Assembly: GCA_035539175.1 (NCBI GenBank)
Contig: DATLIY010000008.1
Location: forward strand, 372,001-436,000
Origin: Acidisarcina sp.
Lineage (GTDB): Bacteria > Acidobacteriota > Terriglobia > Terriglobales > Acidobacteriaceae
Length of the DNA stretch: 64,000 bases
Direction of reading: 5' to 3'
The position numbers and the translations under genes are program-made. This document shows, piece by piece, positions 52,415-60,713 of the stretch; the stretch's first letter is position 1; the number at the start of each line of letters is the position of its first letter. Below the pieces are notes generated by a model. The model worked only from the letters and a program-made list of their open reading frames with translations. It was not told where the DNA came from and ran no database searches.

Positions 52415-53359
52415 TTGTTTCGTACCCGAATCCTTTTTTGCTCTCTGATTGCGATGCTTGCGATGCTCGCAGGCGGCTGCAGAGCGCAGACGACGAATGC
52501 GATCGACGCGCAATTGAATCGGCGCATTGAAATCCTGGTGCGCAGCCAGTTTCCCGTGCCTGCGGGCTACACCATCTCGGTTGGCGCACGCAGCAAGAGC
52601 GACTTTGCCGGCTACGACACTGTACCTGTCACCTTCCAGCGCGGCGACCATAAGAGCACGGTGAACTTCCTGCTCTCGACGGACAACAAGACCCTGGCGC
52701 GGCTGGAGAAGTTCGACATCAGCAAGGACCCGGCAGATGCAGTCTCCTATGCGAACCGGCCGGTGCGCGGGAACCCCGCGGCCAAGGTGGTGATCGTGAA
52801 CTTCGACGATCTGGAGTGCCCCTACTGCGCCAAGATGCATGAGGAGCTCTTCCCCAGCCTGCTGGACCGCTACAAGGGCCTGGTCCGCGTGGTCTACAAG
52901 GATTTTCCGTTGACCGAGATCCACCCCTGGGCGATGCATGCCGCGGTAAACAGCAATTGCCTGGCGGAGCAGAGCGGCACAGCGTATTGGAACTACGTCG
53001 ATTACCTGCACGCGAACGGAGCCGAGGTGAACGGCGCGCAGCGTGACCCGGAGGCGGCAAAAGCAACGCTGGATCGGCTGGCGCGGGAAGAAGGCCAGCG
53101 AAGCAAGCTGGATGCCACCAAACTGAATGCCTGCATAACCAAACAGGACGAGACGCCGGTACGCGCTTCGATGAAGGAAGGCGAGGCTCTCAGCGTGGAT
53201 GGCACACCAACACTCTTTATTAACGGAGAGCGGATTGGCGGAGCGGTCCCGCCAGATGTAGTATGGGCTGCCGTAGACCGGGCGCTGGCGGGAGCGGGCA
53301 TCCAGCCACCAGCACCGGCAGCAGTACAGACGAAGGAAGCAGCACCAGTCAACAAATAG
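52415..53359 (+). CDS. DsbA/DsbG-like exported thiol-disulfide protein, probable lipoprotein
   Basis: A 314-aa exported protein. The N-terminus (LIAMLAMLAGGC) ends in a plausible lipobox cysteine at 22. Residues about 28-110 form an N-terminal dimerisation-like region. The thioredoxin-fold domain then begins ANRPVRGNPAAKVVIVNFDD, with active site C135-PY-C138, and has the cis-proline in VDGTPTLFING. A Pro/Ala-rich tail ends the protein. CPYC resembles DsbC/DsbG isomerases and the DsbA partners of VKOR. The VKOR at 21663 is the obvious candidate to reoxidise it. The start is a TTG at 52415 with AAAGG upstream. Confidence 0.85.
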   Translation: MFRTRILFCSLIAMLAMLAGGCRAQTTNAIDAQLNRRIEILVRSQFPVPAGYTISVGARSKSDFAGYDTVPVTFQRGDHKSTVNFLLSTDNKTLARLEKFDISKDPADAVSYANRPVRGNPAAKVVIVNFDDLECPYCAKMHEELFPSLLDRYKGLVRVVYKDFPLTEIHPWAMHAAVNSNCLAEQSGTAYWNYVDYLHANGAEVNGAQRDPEAAKATLDRLAREEGQRSKLDATKLNACITKQDETPVRASMKEGEALSVDGTPTLFINGERIGGAVPPDVVWAAVDRALAGAGIQPPAPAAVQTKEAAPVNK

Positions 53360-53482
53360 CTGCTCTCCCGTAGAATACAGACTGCAAGATTTTCAGAGCC
53401 GGACGCAGAATATAGCCAAGGATTGAGCATCGCGAATCCCGCGCAGCAAAAGCTGCCAACGGATCTCTGAAGGAGAAAACTG

Positions 53483-54589
53483 TTGCAACCCCAATTCGAT
53501 CGCACGCATAGTTTTGTTCCGCCAGCCTCTATACTTCCTCGCAAACTTCAGGGACTCGCTTCTCTCGTCGGCCTCTTCGCTCTTTGCGGAGCAGCCGGAA
53601 TTGGTTGCAACCGCGCGCACTCGCCCGACGTGATGGCGACCGTGAATGGTCACGCGATTCTAAGGTCGGAGGTGGAGAAGTATTACCGCAACGGCCTTGG
53701 GGAGTCGCAGCAGGAGCCTCCGGCGGAGCAGGCGGATAATGCCCGGCTGAGCATTCTGCGGCAGTTGATGGACGATGAGATTGTGCAGCAGCGTGCGGCC
53801 AAGCTCAACCTGGTGGCAACCGACGAAGAGGTGGACGCCAAACTCGCTGAGGTTAAATCTCCGTACACACAGGAAGAATTCAATCAGCGATTGAAGGCGA
53901 AGAACATTACCATCGACGACCTGCGGCATGACCTGCGCCGCTCGCTGACGACCGACAAGCTGCTGAACAAGGAGATCAACTCCAAGATCAACATCACCGA
54001 CGCCGATATCAGCAATTACTACAAAGCACACAAGGTGGAGTTCAACGACCTCGAGCCGAAATACCGGCTGTCGCAGATTGTCGTCACCTCCATACCGAGC
54101 CAGCAGGCGGTCAATCTGCAGAACTCAAAGGCTACCAACGAAGCCGAGGCACGCAAGAAGATCGAATCGCTGCATAACCGGCTGGAGAGCGGCGAGGATT
54201 TCGGTGCGCTTGCCGCGAACTTCTCCGAGCAGCCGAATACCGCCAGCAACGGCGGCGACATGGGCTTTGTACCCGAATCGCAACTGCATGCGGATGCGAA
54301 CGTCTACAACAGCATCAGCAAGCTTAAGCCCGGCCAGATTACCGAGATCATGCCAATTTATGAGGGCGACGGCTCCAAGCGGATCTTCGGTTATGCCATC
54401 TACAAGCTCATCTCAAAGGATCCAGCCGGCCAGCGCGAACTGAACGATCCGCGCGTGCAACAGGCAATACGCCAGCAGTTGCGGGATGGCCGCGCCCAGT
54501 TGTTGAAGAATGCCTACTACGAGATGCTGCACGATCAGGCACACGTGCAGAACTACTTCGCGGAAGAGATCTTCAAGAGGTCGCAGTAG
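53483..54589 (+). CDS. SurA-like parvulin peptidyl-prolyl isomerase
   Basis: Exported 368-aa chaperone/isomerase. The N-terminus has a hydrophobic signal (LASLVGLFALCGAAGIGC) that might be a lipoprotein signal with an imperfect lipobox. A SurA N-domain follows (VMATVNGHAILRSEVEKYYR), then helices to about 185, then one parvulin domain (YRLSQIVVTSIP, SGEDFGALAANFSEQPNT, GGDMGFVPESQL) and a C-terminal helix. E. coli SurA has two parvulin domains; this has one, as in PrsA. It probably escorts outer-membrane proteins to the BAM machinery. The start is a TTG at 53483 with AAGGAG 8 nt upstream. Confidence 0.88.
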   Translation: MQPQFDRTHSFVPPASILPRKLQGLASLVGLFALCGAAGIGCNRAHSPDVMATVNGHAILRSEVEKYYRNGLGESQQEPPAEQADNARLSILRQLMDDEIVQQRAAKLNLVATDEEVDAKLAEVKSPYTQEEFNQRLKAKNITIDDLRHDLRRSLTTDKLLNKEINSKINITDADISNYYKAHKVEFNDLEPKYRLSQIVVTSIPSQQAVNLQNSKATNEAEARKKIESLHNRLESGEDFGALAANFSEQPNTASNGGDMGFVPESQLHADANVYNSISKLKPGQITEIMPIYEGDGSKRIFGYAIYKLISKDPAGQRELNDPRVQQAIRQQLRDGRAQLLKNAYYEMLHDQAHVQNYFAEEIFKRSQ

Positions 54590-54644
54590 TCCGGCTGTTC
54601 CACTGACCCGGGCTGCCGGCACAATGAGGAAAGGAAGCGATTCC

Positions 54645-55640
54645 ATGCTGCGCTTCGGCATCCTTGGCTTTGGGCATCATGCGGTGCTAAGGCTGATTCC
54701 TGCCTTTGCCGGCTCCCATGCCTGCGAATTGCGGGGGCTGTGGCGCCGCAATTCTGAAAAGGCACAGGAGAACGCCCGAGCCTTCGGGATTCCTCGCGTT
54801 TTTGCCACACCCACTGACTTATGCGCCTCTGCGGAGATTGACGCAGTCTTTGTGACATCGCCGGATGCGCTCCATCTGGAGCATGTCCTGCTTGCCATCC
54901 AGCATGGCAAGGCAGTGCTCTGCGAGAAGCCTCTCGGCATGAATACGGCCCAGGCGGAGGCGATGGTCAGCGCCGCACAGCAGGCTGGCGTGGTCTTCGG
55001 AGTCGCACAGAATTTCCGATATAACTCCAGCGTCCAACTGGCCCGGCAGTGGATCGCCGAAGGGCGCATCGGCAAGCCGCGACTCGCACACCTCCAATTC
55101 TGCTACGACGCCGAGCGTAGCCCCAGAGAGTGGATCTACGATCCGGCATTGGCTTGCGGCGGACCCATTGGCGACGTCGGCGTTCACTGCATCGATGCTC
55201 TCCGCTTCCTGCTCCAGGACGAGCCGATTGCAGTATCGACGATCGCCCGCAAAGACGGGCTCTCGGGAGATGTCGAATCGTCTGCCATCGTGTCCATGGA
55301 ACTGGCAGGCGGAGCGATGGGCATGGTAAGCGTCACCACAAGGGCCGCCTATCGGTCTCTCTTTGCCGTCACAGGCGAGAGTGGAACGATTCTCTGCGAG
55401 AACGGATTGACGGTGGATCAGCCAGTCAACCTGGTACAGATACAAAGCGGGCGTGTCGTTGCAACGGAGCCCCTCTCCAACACCGACGCCTACAGCCAGA
55501 TGCTGGATTCCTTTGCGAAGGCTGTCGCGCGGGAGGGCGCATATCTCGCTCCAGGTGAAGACGGTCTCATCAATCAGCGGTTGCTGGATGCAGCGTATGC
55601 TGCGTGGCGAACCGGTGCGCGGCAGTCGCTCGCTCGCTGA
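54645..55640 (+). CDS. Gfo/Idh/MocA family NAD(P)-dependent oxidoreductase
   Basis: A 331-aa cytosolic oxidoreductase acting on a sugar or cyclitol. The N-terminal Rossmann motif is FGILGFGHHAVLRL, and CEKPLGMN contains the conserved EKP lysine. In the C-terminal domain GGPIGDVGVHCIDALRFLL carries the D and H of the active site. The start is the ATG at 54645, with AAGGAAG upstream; an in-frame ATG at 54624 lies before that signal. The gene follows the SurA-like gene by 55 nt, probably a chance neighbour. The substrate is unknown. Confidence 0.88.
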   Translation: MLRFGILGFGHHAVLRLIPAFAGSHACELRGLWRRNSEKAQENARAFGIPRVFATPTDLCASAEIDAVFVTSPDALHLEHVLLAIQHGKAVLCEKPLGMNTAQAEAMVSAAQQAGVVFGVAQNFRYNSSVQLARQWIAEGRIGKPRLAHLQFCYDAERSPREWIYDPALACGGPIGDVGVHCIDALRFLLQDEPIAVSTIARKDGLSGDVESSAIVSMELAGGAMGMVSVTTRAAYRSLFAVTGESGTILCENGLTVDQPVNLVQIQSGRVVATEPLSNTDAYSQMLDSFAKAVAREGAYLAPGEDGLINQRLLDAAYAAWRTGARQSLAR

Positions 55641-55660
55641 GCGAGCCCCCACGGCGCCCC

Positions 55661-56164
55661 TCACTCAACGATAGCCAGAGGCTGTCCGGAGGCGACCGTT
55701 GCTCCCGCCTGGACGAGAACGCGCACTACGCGTCCAGCCTTCGGCGCCTTGAGTTCATTCTGCATCTTCATCGCTTCAATCACGACGATTCCCTGCTGAC
55801 CCGCGACCTCGTCTCCCTCCGCAGCCATAAGGCGCACAACGCGGCCCGGCATCGGCGCCTTGATGGAGACAGGGCCCGCGGCTGAAACACCCTTGCCAAG
55901 GCGAGATTTCAGGGAGCGGGGGTCCTCCAGCCGATACGGGTACCGATGGCCACCCAGGTGGATCGCCGACCCCGTGGCGTCCTCTTCTAACACGCAGCGA
56001 TAGGCCTTTCCGTCGAGAAGGAGCGACAGCACGCCCGGGCGTAACAGACTCGCCTGCACCTCAATCTCTTTGCCGTCGAGCAGGACGCGATAGATGCCAT
56101 CGTTGGGCCCCTTTTCCATTTGCACGGTTCTCAGTCTGCCCGCAAGCTCGATGTTGACCATCAT
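55661..56164 (-). CDS. Biotin carboxyl carrier protein of an acyl-CoA carboxylase
   Basis: A 167-aa protein with a C-terminal biotinyl domain. The biotin-acceptor is K133 in EAMKMQN, with the partner hairpin GRVVRLMAAEGDEVAGQQ. The first 95 residues look like the BT linker domain found inside propionyl-CoA or methylcrotonyl-CoA carboxylase alpha chains, not like E. coli AccB. It begins at an ATG at 56164 whose last bases form ATGA with the stop of the biotin carboxylase gene, so translation is coupled. Together they equal one split carboxylase alpha subunit. The carboxyltransferase is not in the window. Confidence 0.88.
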   Translation of the reverse strand: MMVNIELAGRLRTVQMEKGPNDGIYRVLLDGKEIEVQASLLRPGVLSLLLDGKAYRCVLEEDATGSAIHLGGHRYPYRLEDPRSLKSRLGKGVSAAGPVSIKAPMPGRVVRLMAAEGDEVAGQQGIVVIEAMKMQNELKAPKAGRVVRVLVQAGATVASGQPLAIVE

Positions 56165-57702
56165 GGTCGCAGGCCCTCCTGTCGGGCGATGGATTTCCAT
56201 GCCGATAGTGTCGAGGCCGTGGTTGGCTCCGGCTCCGCGGCCAAGCTCTGGAAGATGGCTGCGGCAAGGGTCGCGGCCAATTCGTCGTCCTCGCGGGCTG
56301 GCTGCTGGAGCGTGTCCGTCAAGGGGCGAGACAGAAGCCGGTCAAGGGTTCCGGTATCGAAGCGGCCAGCGCGGAACTCCGGATCGTCCAGCACGGCGCG
56401 GAAGAGGCTGAGATTGGTTCGTATTCCGCAGATCGTATACTCCCCAAGTGCCCGCAGCATGCGCTGGATGGCGAGCTCGCGGGTCGGAGCATAAGCAATC
56501 AATTTCGAGAGCATCGGATCGTAGTCCATGGGCACAACCCAGCCCTCGTAGATGCCGCAATCCTCTCGAATACCAGGCCCCGATGGCTGGAGCAGTCGCG
56601 TGATTCTGCCTGGCGATGGGAAGAAGCCATTCTCCGGGTCCTCCGCGTACAGCCGGCATTCGATTGCATGGCCGCGCAGGCTCACATTCGACTGGGCAAT
56701 CGGCAGCGGCTCTCCCTGGGCGATCCGGATCTGGAGTTGAACCAGGTCAAGCCCGGTCACCAGCTCCGTGACGGGATGCTCCACCTGAAGGCGAGTGTTC
56801 ATCTCCAGAAAGTAGAAGTTGCCGCCCGCATCAAGGAGAAACTCGACCGTGCCGGCATTGGTATACCCAGCAGAGAGAGCCAGCCGCACTGCAGCTTCTC
56901 CCATTCGCCGCCGCAGATCCGGATCGACAACCGCCGAGGGTGCTTCTTCGAGGACCTTCTGATGGCGGCGCTGCAGAGAGCACTCTCGCTCCCCGAGATA
57001 GATGCAGTTGCCGTGCTCGTCAGCGAGTAGCTGGATCTCAATATGCCGCGGGCTCTCCACCAGCTTTTCCAGGTAGAGATCTCCGCAGGCAAAGGCCCGT
57101 TCCGCTTCACTCCTCGCGCCGCGGTAGGCCTCCGGCAACTCCAGCGGCGTAGCGACGGCGCGCATACCCTTGCCGCCTCCACCTGCAACTGCTTTGAGCA
57201 TGACCGGATACCCGATGCTCTCCGCAACGCCGTATGCCTCTTCAACCGAGGCGAGCGCGGTAACCGTACCTGGGACACGAGGCAGACCTGCGGCATCCGC
57301 CGCCTGCCGCGCCCTCGTCTTGGAGCCCAGCTCCCGCATCGCCTCGGCGGCAGGCCCGATGAACTTGATGCCAGCGGCATGGCACGCCCCTGCAAAGTCC
57401 GCATTTTCCGAGAGGAATCCGTAGCCGGGATGAATGGCATCCGCACCGCATTGACGCGCGATTGCGAGAAGCAGGTCGCCGCACAGATAGGATTCGAGGG
57501 CTGGCGCGGGTCCCAGCCTGTAGGCTTCCTCCGCCTGAAGGACGTGCAGCGCGGCACGATCCGCATCCGAGTAGACGGCTACAGAGGGAATGCCGAGTTC
57601 CCGGGCAGCCCGCTGAATGCGAAGGGCAATCTCACCACGATTTGCAATCAGGATTTTGTGGATCGTCGGCACGGTGAGGAAGAATTCTACAGGAGTTTGC
57701 AC
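56161..57702 (-). CDS. accC: Biotin carboxylase subunit of an acyl-CoA carboxylase
   Basis: ATP-grasp enzyme that carboxylates biotin on its carrier, 513 aa. The order is normal: biotin-carboxylase N-domain (KILIANRGEIALRIQRAARE), ATP-binding loop VAGGGGKGM, catalytic region FLEMNTRLQVEHPVTE, and C-terminal domain up to about residue 445. The last 70 residues continue past the usual end of AccC (about 450 aa), as in PCC/MCC alpha chains. The start is unclear: GTG 57702 has GGAGG only within a hairpin upstream, and a GTG at 57672 is the alternative. The stop overlaps the carrier-protein start. Which acyl-CoA is carboxylated is unknown. Confidence 0.92.
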   Translation of the reverse strand: MQTPVEFFLTVPTIHKILIANRGEIALRIQRAARELGIPSVAVYSDADRAALHVLQAEEAYRLGPAPALESYLCGDLLLAIARQCGADAIHPGYGFLSENADFAGACHAAGIKFIGPAAEAMRELGSKTRARQAADAAGLPRVPGTVTALASVEEAYGVAESIGYPVMLKAVAGGGGKGMRAVATPLELPEAYRGARSEAERAFACGDLYLEKLVESPRHIEIQLLADEHGNCIYLGERECSLQRRHQKVLEEAPSAVVDPDLRRRMGEAAVRLALSAGYTNAGTVEFLLDAGGNFYFLEMNTRLQVEHPVTELVTGLDLVQLQIRIAQGEPLPIAQSNVSLRGHAIECRLYAEDPENGFFPSPGRITRLLQPSGPGIREDCGIYEGWVVPMDYDPMLSKLIAYAPTRELAIQRMLRALGEYTICGIRTNLSLFRAVLDDPEFRAGRFDTGTLDRLLSRPLTDTLQQPAREDDELAATLAAAIFQSLAAEPEPTTASTLSAWKSIARQEGLRP

Positions 57703-57707
57703 CGAAA

Positions 57708-57740
57708 TGCAGAAGCCTCCGGAGACCGGAGGCTTCTGCA
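57708..57740 (-). terminator. 15-bp perfect hairpin between the TPR lipoprotein and biotin carboxylase genes
   Basis: TGCAGAAGCCTCCGG (57708-57722) is exactly complementary to 57726-57740 around a 3-nt loop. It follows the TPR gene stop by 26 nt, so it is a good terminator candidate. Its 3-prime arm on the minus strand also holds the GGAGG nearest to the downstream biotin carboxylase start. Confidence 0.75.
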
Positions 57741-57766
57741 GACTCTAGGAGATGGATTGCATCGAA

Positions 57767-58597
57767 TTACTTGTTGTTGTCCATAACGATTCCGCCCGGC
57801 GTCTGTTCATTCTTCTTTTCTTCATTCGCCTTGCGGGTTCCCATCGACTTGTCGCGCCAGACTACTGCCTGGTCCAGGTCGGCCTTGCGAGCGGCATCGT
57901 TGCCACACTCAAGATCAGCCTTGCGGCGATAGGCGAGGTTGATATAGGACATTGCGTCGTCATAGGAGGGGCGGAGGTCGATCGCCTTCTGTAGATACTC
58001 AATTCCCTCGGTGACCAGCGCATTGTTCTGCTTTTGCAAGTCAGCGCAGGCGGCCTTCGGCAGTTTGGGATTGCCGTTGCCGTCATCCTGCATGCCAACG
58101 CTGGAAAGCAACTTCACCGCATTCCGGTATGCCAGGCGCCAATCGATGACACCCACCGAGTAGTGGGCCTCAGGATCGTTGGGGTCAACTTCGATGACTT
58201 TCTTCTGCCAGTCACGCGCATCGTCATACTTCTTGATATTGAAGTAAAGGGATGCGATACCCTTCAACGCGGTCAGGTCTTTCGGATCCTTGGTGAGAAC
58301 CTCTTTGAATCCGTCAATGGCCAACTGGGCACTTTGCAGATTTTCAGGGGTTTCGAGATCCGGGACAACTTGTTGAGCATACGCCGTAGCCAGATAGAGC
58401 TTCGCCATAGGCAGGGTCGGATCTAGCTGTACAGCCTTCTGGAAATGGCCAATCGCCTCTTCATACTTCGCGTTCTTGTACGCTGAGACCCCTTTGTTGA
58501 GTTGGTCGCGGGCCTGAAGGCGATTGCACCCGGTCATAAAGGTCAGCAGTGACAGGACAGCCACCGCTAGCACCGGAAAACGTGCGATTCGTTTCAT
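57767..58597 (-). CDS. TPR-repeat lipoprotein
   Basis: A 276-aa exported protein. The signal peptide ends in a lipobox (MTGC, Cys 24), so it is probably anchored to a membrane as a lipoprotein. At least three tetratricopeptide repeats follow (QLNKGVSAYKNAKYEEAIGH, then ALKGIASLYFNIKKYDDARD). I choose the ATG at 58597; another ATG at 58609 would sit directly against the Shine-Dalgarno. It is the last gene after tonB-exbB-exbD-exbD and is followed by a strong hairpin. It may be a periplasmic scaffold for the Ton complex or an unrelated passenger. Confidence 0.8.
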   Translation of the reverse strand: MKRIARFPVLAVAVLSLLTFMTGCNRLQARDQLNKGVSAYKNAKYEEAIGHFQKAVQLDPTLPMAKLYLATAYAQQVVPDLETPENLQSAQLAIDGFKEVLTKDPKDLTALKGIASLYFNIKKYDDARDWQKKVIEVDPNDPEAHYSVGVIDWRLAYRNAVKLLSSVGMQDDGNGNPKLPKAACADLQKQNNALVTEGIEYLQKAIDLRPSYDDAMSYINLAYRRKADLECGNDAARKADLDQAVVWRDKSMGTRKANEEKKNEQTPGGIVMDNNK

Positions 58598-58784
58598 TCT
58601 GCTTCTCATCTCCTTCGATCGCCAGGCTGCGCCTAGCATCCTTGACGCTTACGGGCAGATAAACTATAAACTTTCCGCGCTGCGATTGTAATTGGTTTCT
58701 GCCCTCTGGCAATACCATAAGAAGAACCCAACAGAATCAGCGGCCAATTTACAACTCCCTGCCGCAGAAAACACGGCAGGGTCT

Positions 58785-59225
58785 TTACTGTCCAGCTTCA
58801 ATCTTTGGTGTAATCAGTCCAATGTGGTCCACACCGGCACCATGGCCCATGTCGATCACTTCGGCAACGTCAGCAAAGTTCAGGTCGTCATCGCCCTTGA
58901 CGAACATGACGCGTTCCGCACGGGTTGCAAAGATGGCCGTCAACTTTGACTCCAACTCTTGCTTGGCTACGTCGTCCTGATTGATCTTATAGCTCGGAGC
59001 GCCACCACCAGGACGATGAGCGATCTGAACGACAATGGTTCTGTCGTTGACCTGCTCGTTCTGGGGGTTCTTGGGCGGCTGGGGAACCAGCGCATCCAGC
59101 CCTTTCGGCGTAACCGGCGTGATGACCATGAAAATGATCAGCAGCACCAGTAGAACGTCGATCATCGGGGTGACATTGATATTGGAGTTCAGTCCACCCG
59201 GTCCAGTTCCACTTCCCATTGCCAT
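58785..59225 (-). CDS. exbD: ExbD/TolR family protein (second copy)
   Basis: A 146-aa inner-membrane protein of the proton-driven Ton/Tol motor. The single membrane helix holds the conserved aspartate (INVTPMIDVLLVLLIIFMVI), and a periplasmic domain follows (ERVMFVKGDDDLNFADVAEV). A short Gly-rich start (MAMGSGTGPGG) precedes the helix. It lies 52 nt after another exbD of similar length; such exbD pairs are frequent in bacteria with many TonB receptors. The two copies differ in their periplasmic parts. Confidence 0.93.
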   Translation of the reverse strand: MAMGSGTGPGGLNSNINVTPMIDVLLVLLIIFMVITPVTPKGLDALVPQPPKNPQNEQVNDRTIVVQIAHRPGGGAPSYKINQDDVAKQELESKLTAIFATRAERVMFVKGDDDLNFADVAEVIDMGHGAGVDHIGLITPKIEAGQ

Positions 59226-59277
59226 AGGTGTATCCTCGTTTCCCGCGGCGGCTTAGATCCGCCACAATCGCGTCGCG

Positions 59278-59721
59278 CTATTTGGTTGTCGGTGATCCAG
59301 GAATCTGACGTTTTTCCGTGAGCAGACCAACCTGATCGACTCCCGCAGAACGAACGTTATCGATTGCTGTCGTCACCGCACCATAGTGTGCGCGTGCGTC
59401 CGCGCGAATGAAAATCTCTTTGTTCGTCTTATTTTCCAGCTTGTCACGTACTTTGCCGGTTAGATCGACAGGCGATACCTGATCCTGGCCAAGGTAAAAA
59501 CGGCCATCGCGCGTAACAGCGACGACGATTGCATCTTCCTTGTCGGCATCCGGCATTGCCGTCGGATTGTTGGTCTTAGCGAGATCGACGCTGACCTTAT
59601 TCTGGAGCATGGGCGTGATGACCATGAAAATGATCAGCAACACCAGCATGACGTCCACCATCGGAGTCACGTTGATATCCGAGTTGATCTTCTTTCCTTC
59701 GTTTCTCTTAACTATTGCCAT
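59278..59721 (-). CDS. exbD: ExbD/TolR family protein (first copy)
   Basis: A 147-aa partner of ExbB. The helix with the proton-path aspartate is INVTPMVDVMLVLLIIFMVI, and the periplasmic domain continues to the C-terminus (KEIFIRADARAHYGAVTTAI). It starts at the ATG at 59721 with a GGAG signal 7 nt upstream; the frame is open further upstream but without support. It lies 144 nt after exbB. Confidence 0.94.
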   Translation of the reverse strand: MAIVKRNEGKKINSDINVTPMVDVMLVLLIIFMVITPMLQNKVSVDLAKTNNPTAMPDADKEDAIVVAVTRDGRFYLGQDQVSPVDLTGKVRDKLENKTNKEIFIRADARAHYGAVTTAIDNVRSAGVDQVGLLTEKRQIPGSPTTK

Positions 59722-59865
59722 GCCGCGCTCCGTAGATCGAGCTGTAAGTAGCCCTACGAATTCAACTTCGGATCTCCTGGCTCGCCTCCTGGCTGGATGG
59801 CCCTCTAAAACCATCCAGCCGAGGCGCAGGATTCCCGCTGTTGAGTGACAGAGTTTGAATGCCGC

Positions 59866-60612
59866 TTAGCGGCGGTGGCTCTGCTTGATGAAGTAGTCGA
59901 TCAATTCGCTGGAGGAGTTATCCATTTCGACGTCAAACGCTTCCACCTTGCTGGTGAAGTAGTTGAACGTCATAACGGCGGGGATGGCGACCAGCAGGCC
60001 GAAGGCGGTGGTGACCAGAGCTTCCGAAATACCGCCGGCAACCGCGCCGATACCGGAAGTCTTCTGGGTGGCAATCGCCTGGAAGGCGTTCAAGATACCG
60101 ACGACTGTTCCGAACAGACCGATAAACGGTGAGGTGGAACCGATCGTGGCCAGACCGCTGAGGCCCCTCTTCAGCTTCGCGTGAACGATGGCTTCAGAAC
60201 GCTCGAGTGCGCGCTTGCTGGACTCGATCTGATCCTCGGTCACCGCTCCGCCGCTACCGTAGTTGCGGAACTCCTGCAGACCAGCGGTAACAACTTCGGC
60301 AAGGTGCGACTTCTTGTTCCGGTCAGCAACCTTGATGGCCTCGTCCAGCTTGCCTTCCTTAAGAGCACCGGCAACGCGGGGAGCGAATTCACGCGACTGC
60401 TTACGGGCGGCGCTGAAATAGAGCCAGCGGTCGATGATCACGGCCAACGACCAGATCGACATGACGAAGAGGATGATGACGACGCCCTTGGCCAGGGTGC
60501 CCATGTTGTGCCAGAGATCGAGAGGGCTGAAGCCTACCGTCTGCTGCTCCTGGAAAAACATGCCGAGAGCCGCGGGGTTTGCAACGAGGTGAGTGAGCTG
60601 AGCGAGAATCAC
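59866..60612 (-). CDS. exbB: ExbB/TolQ/MotA proton-channel family protein
   Basis: A 248-aa inner-membrane protein forming the proton channel with ExbD. Three membrane segments are seen: one near residues 43-63 (GVVIILFVMSIWSLAVIIDR), and two in the conserved C-terminal domain (ATIGSTSPFIGLFGTVVGIL, then ALVTTAFGLLVAIPAVMTF). Length is normal. The start is a GTG at 60612 with AGGAGG 9 nt upstream. It follows tonB by 101 nt in the same direction, and powers TonB-dependent uptake through the receptors encoded in this window and elsewhere. Confidence 0.95.
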   Translation of the reverse strand: MILAQLTHLVANPAALGMFFQEQQTVGFSPLDLWHNMGTLAKGVVIILFVMSIWSLAVIIDRWLYFSAARKQSREFAPRVAGALKEGKLDEAIKVADRNKKSHLAEVVTAGLQEFRNYGSGGAVTEDQIESSKRALERSEAIVHAKLKRGLSGLATIGSTSPFIGLFGTVVGILNAFQAIATQKTSGIGAVAGGISEALVTTAFGLLVAIPAVMTFNYFTSKVEAFDVEMDNSSSELIDYFIKQSHRR

Positions 60613-60713
60613 TGATTCTTTCCTCCTAAGGAGTAACTACGTTATTCAGGTTACGCAAGAGTAGATGGAAGACCGCACCGCGTATATACCACGGAGAGGT
60701 CAGGTAGAAACAA

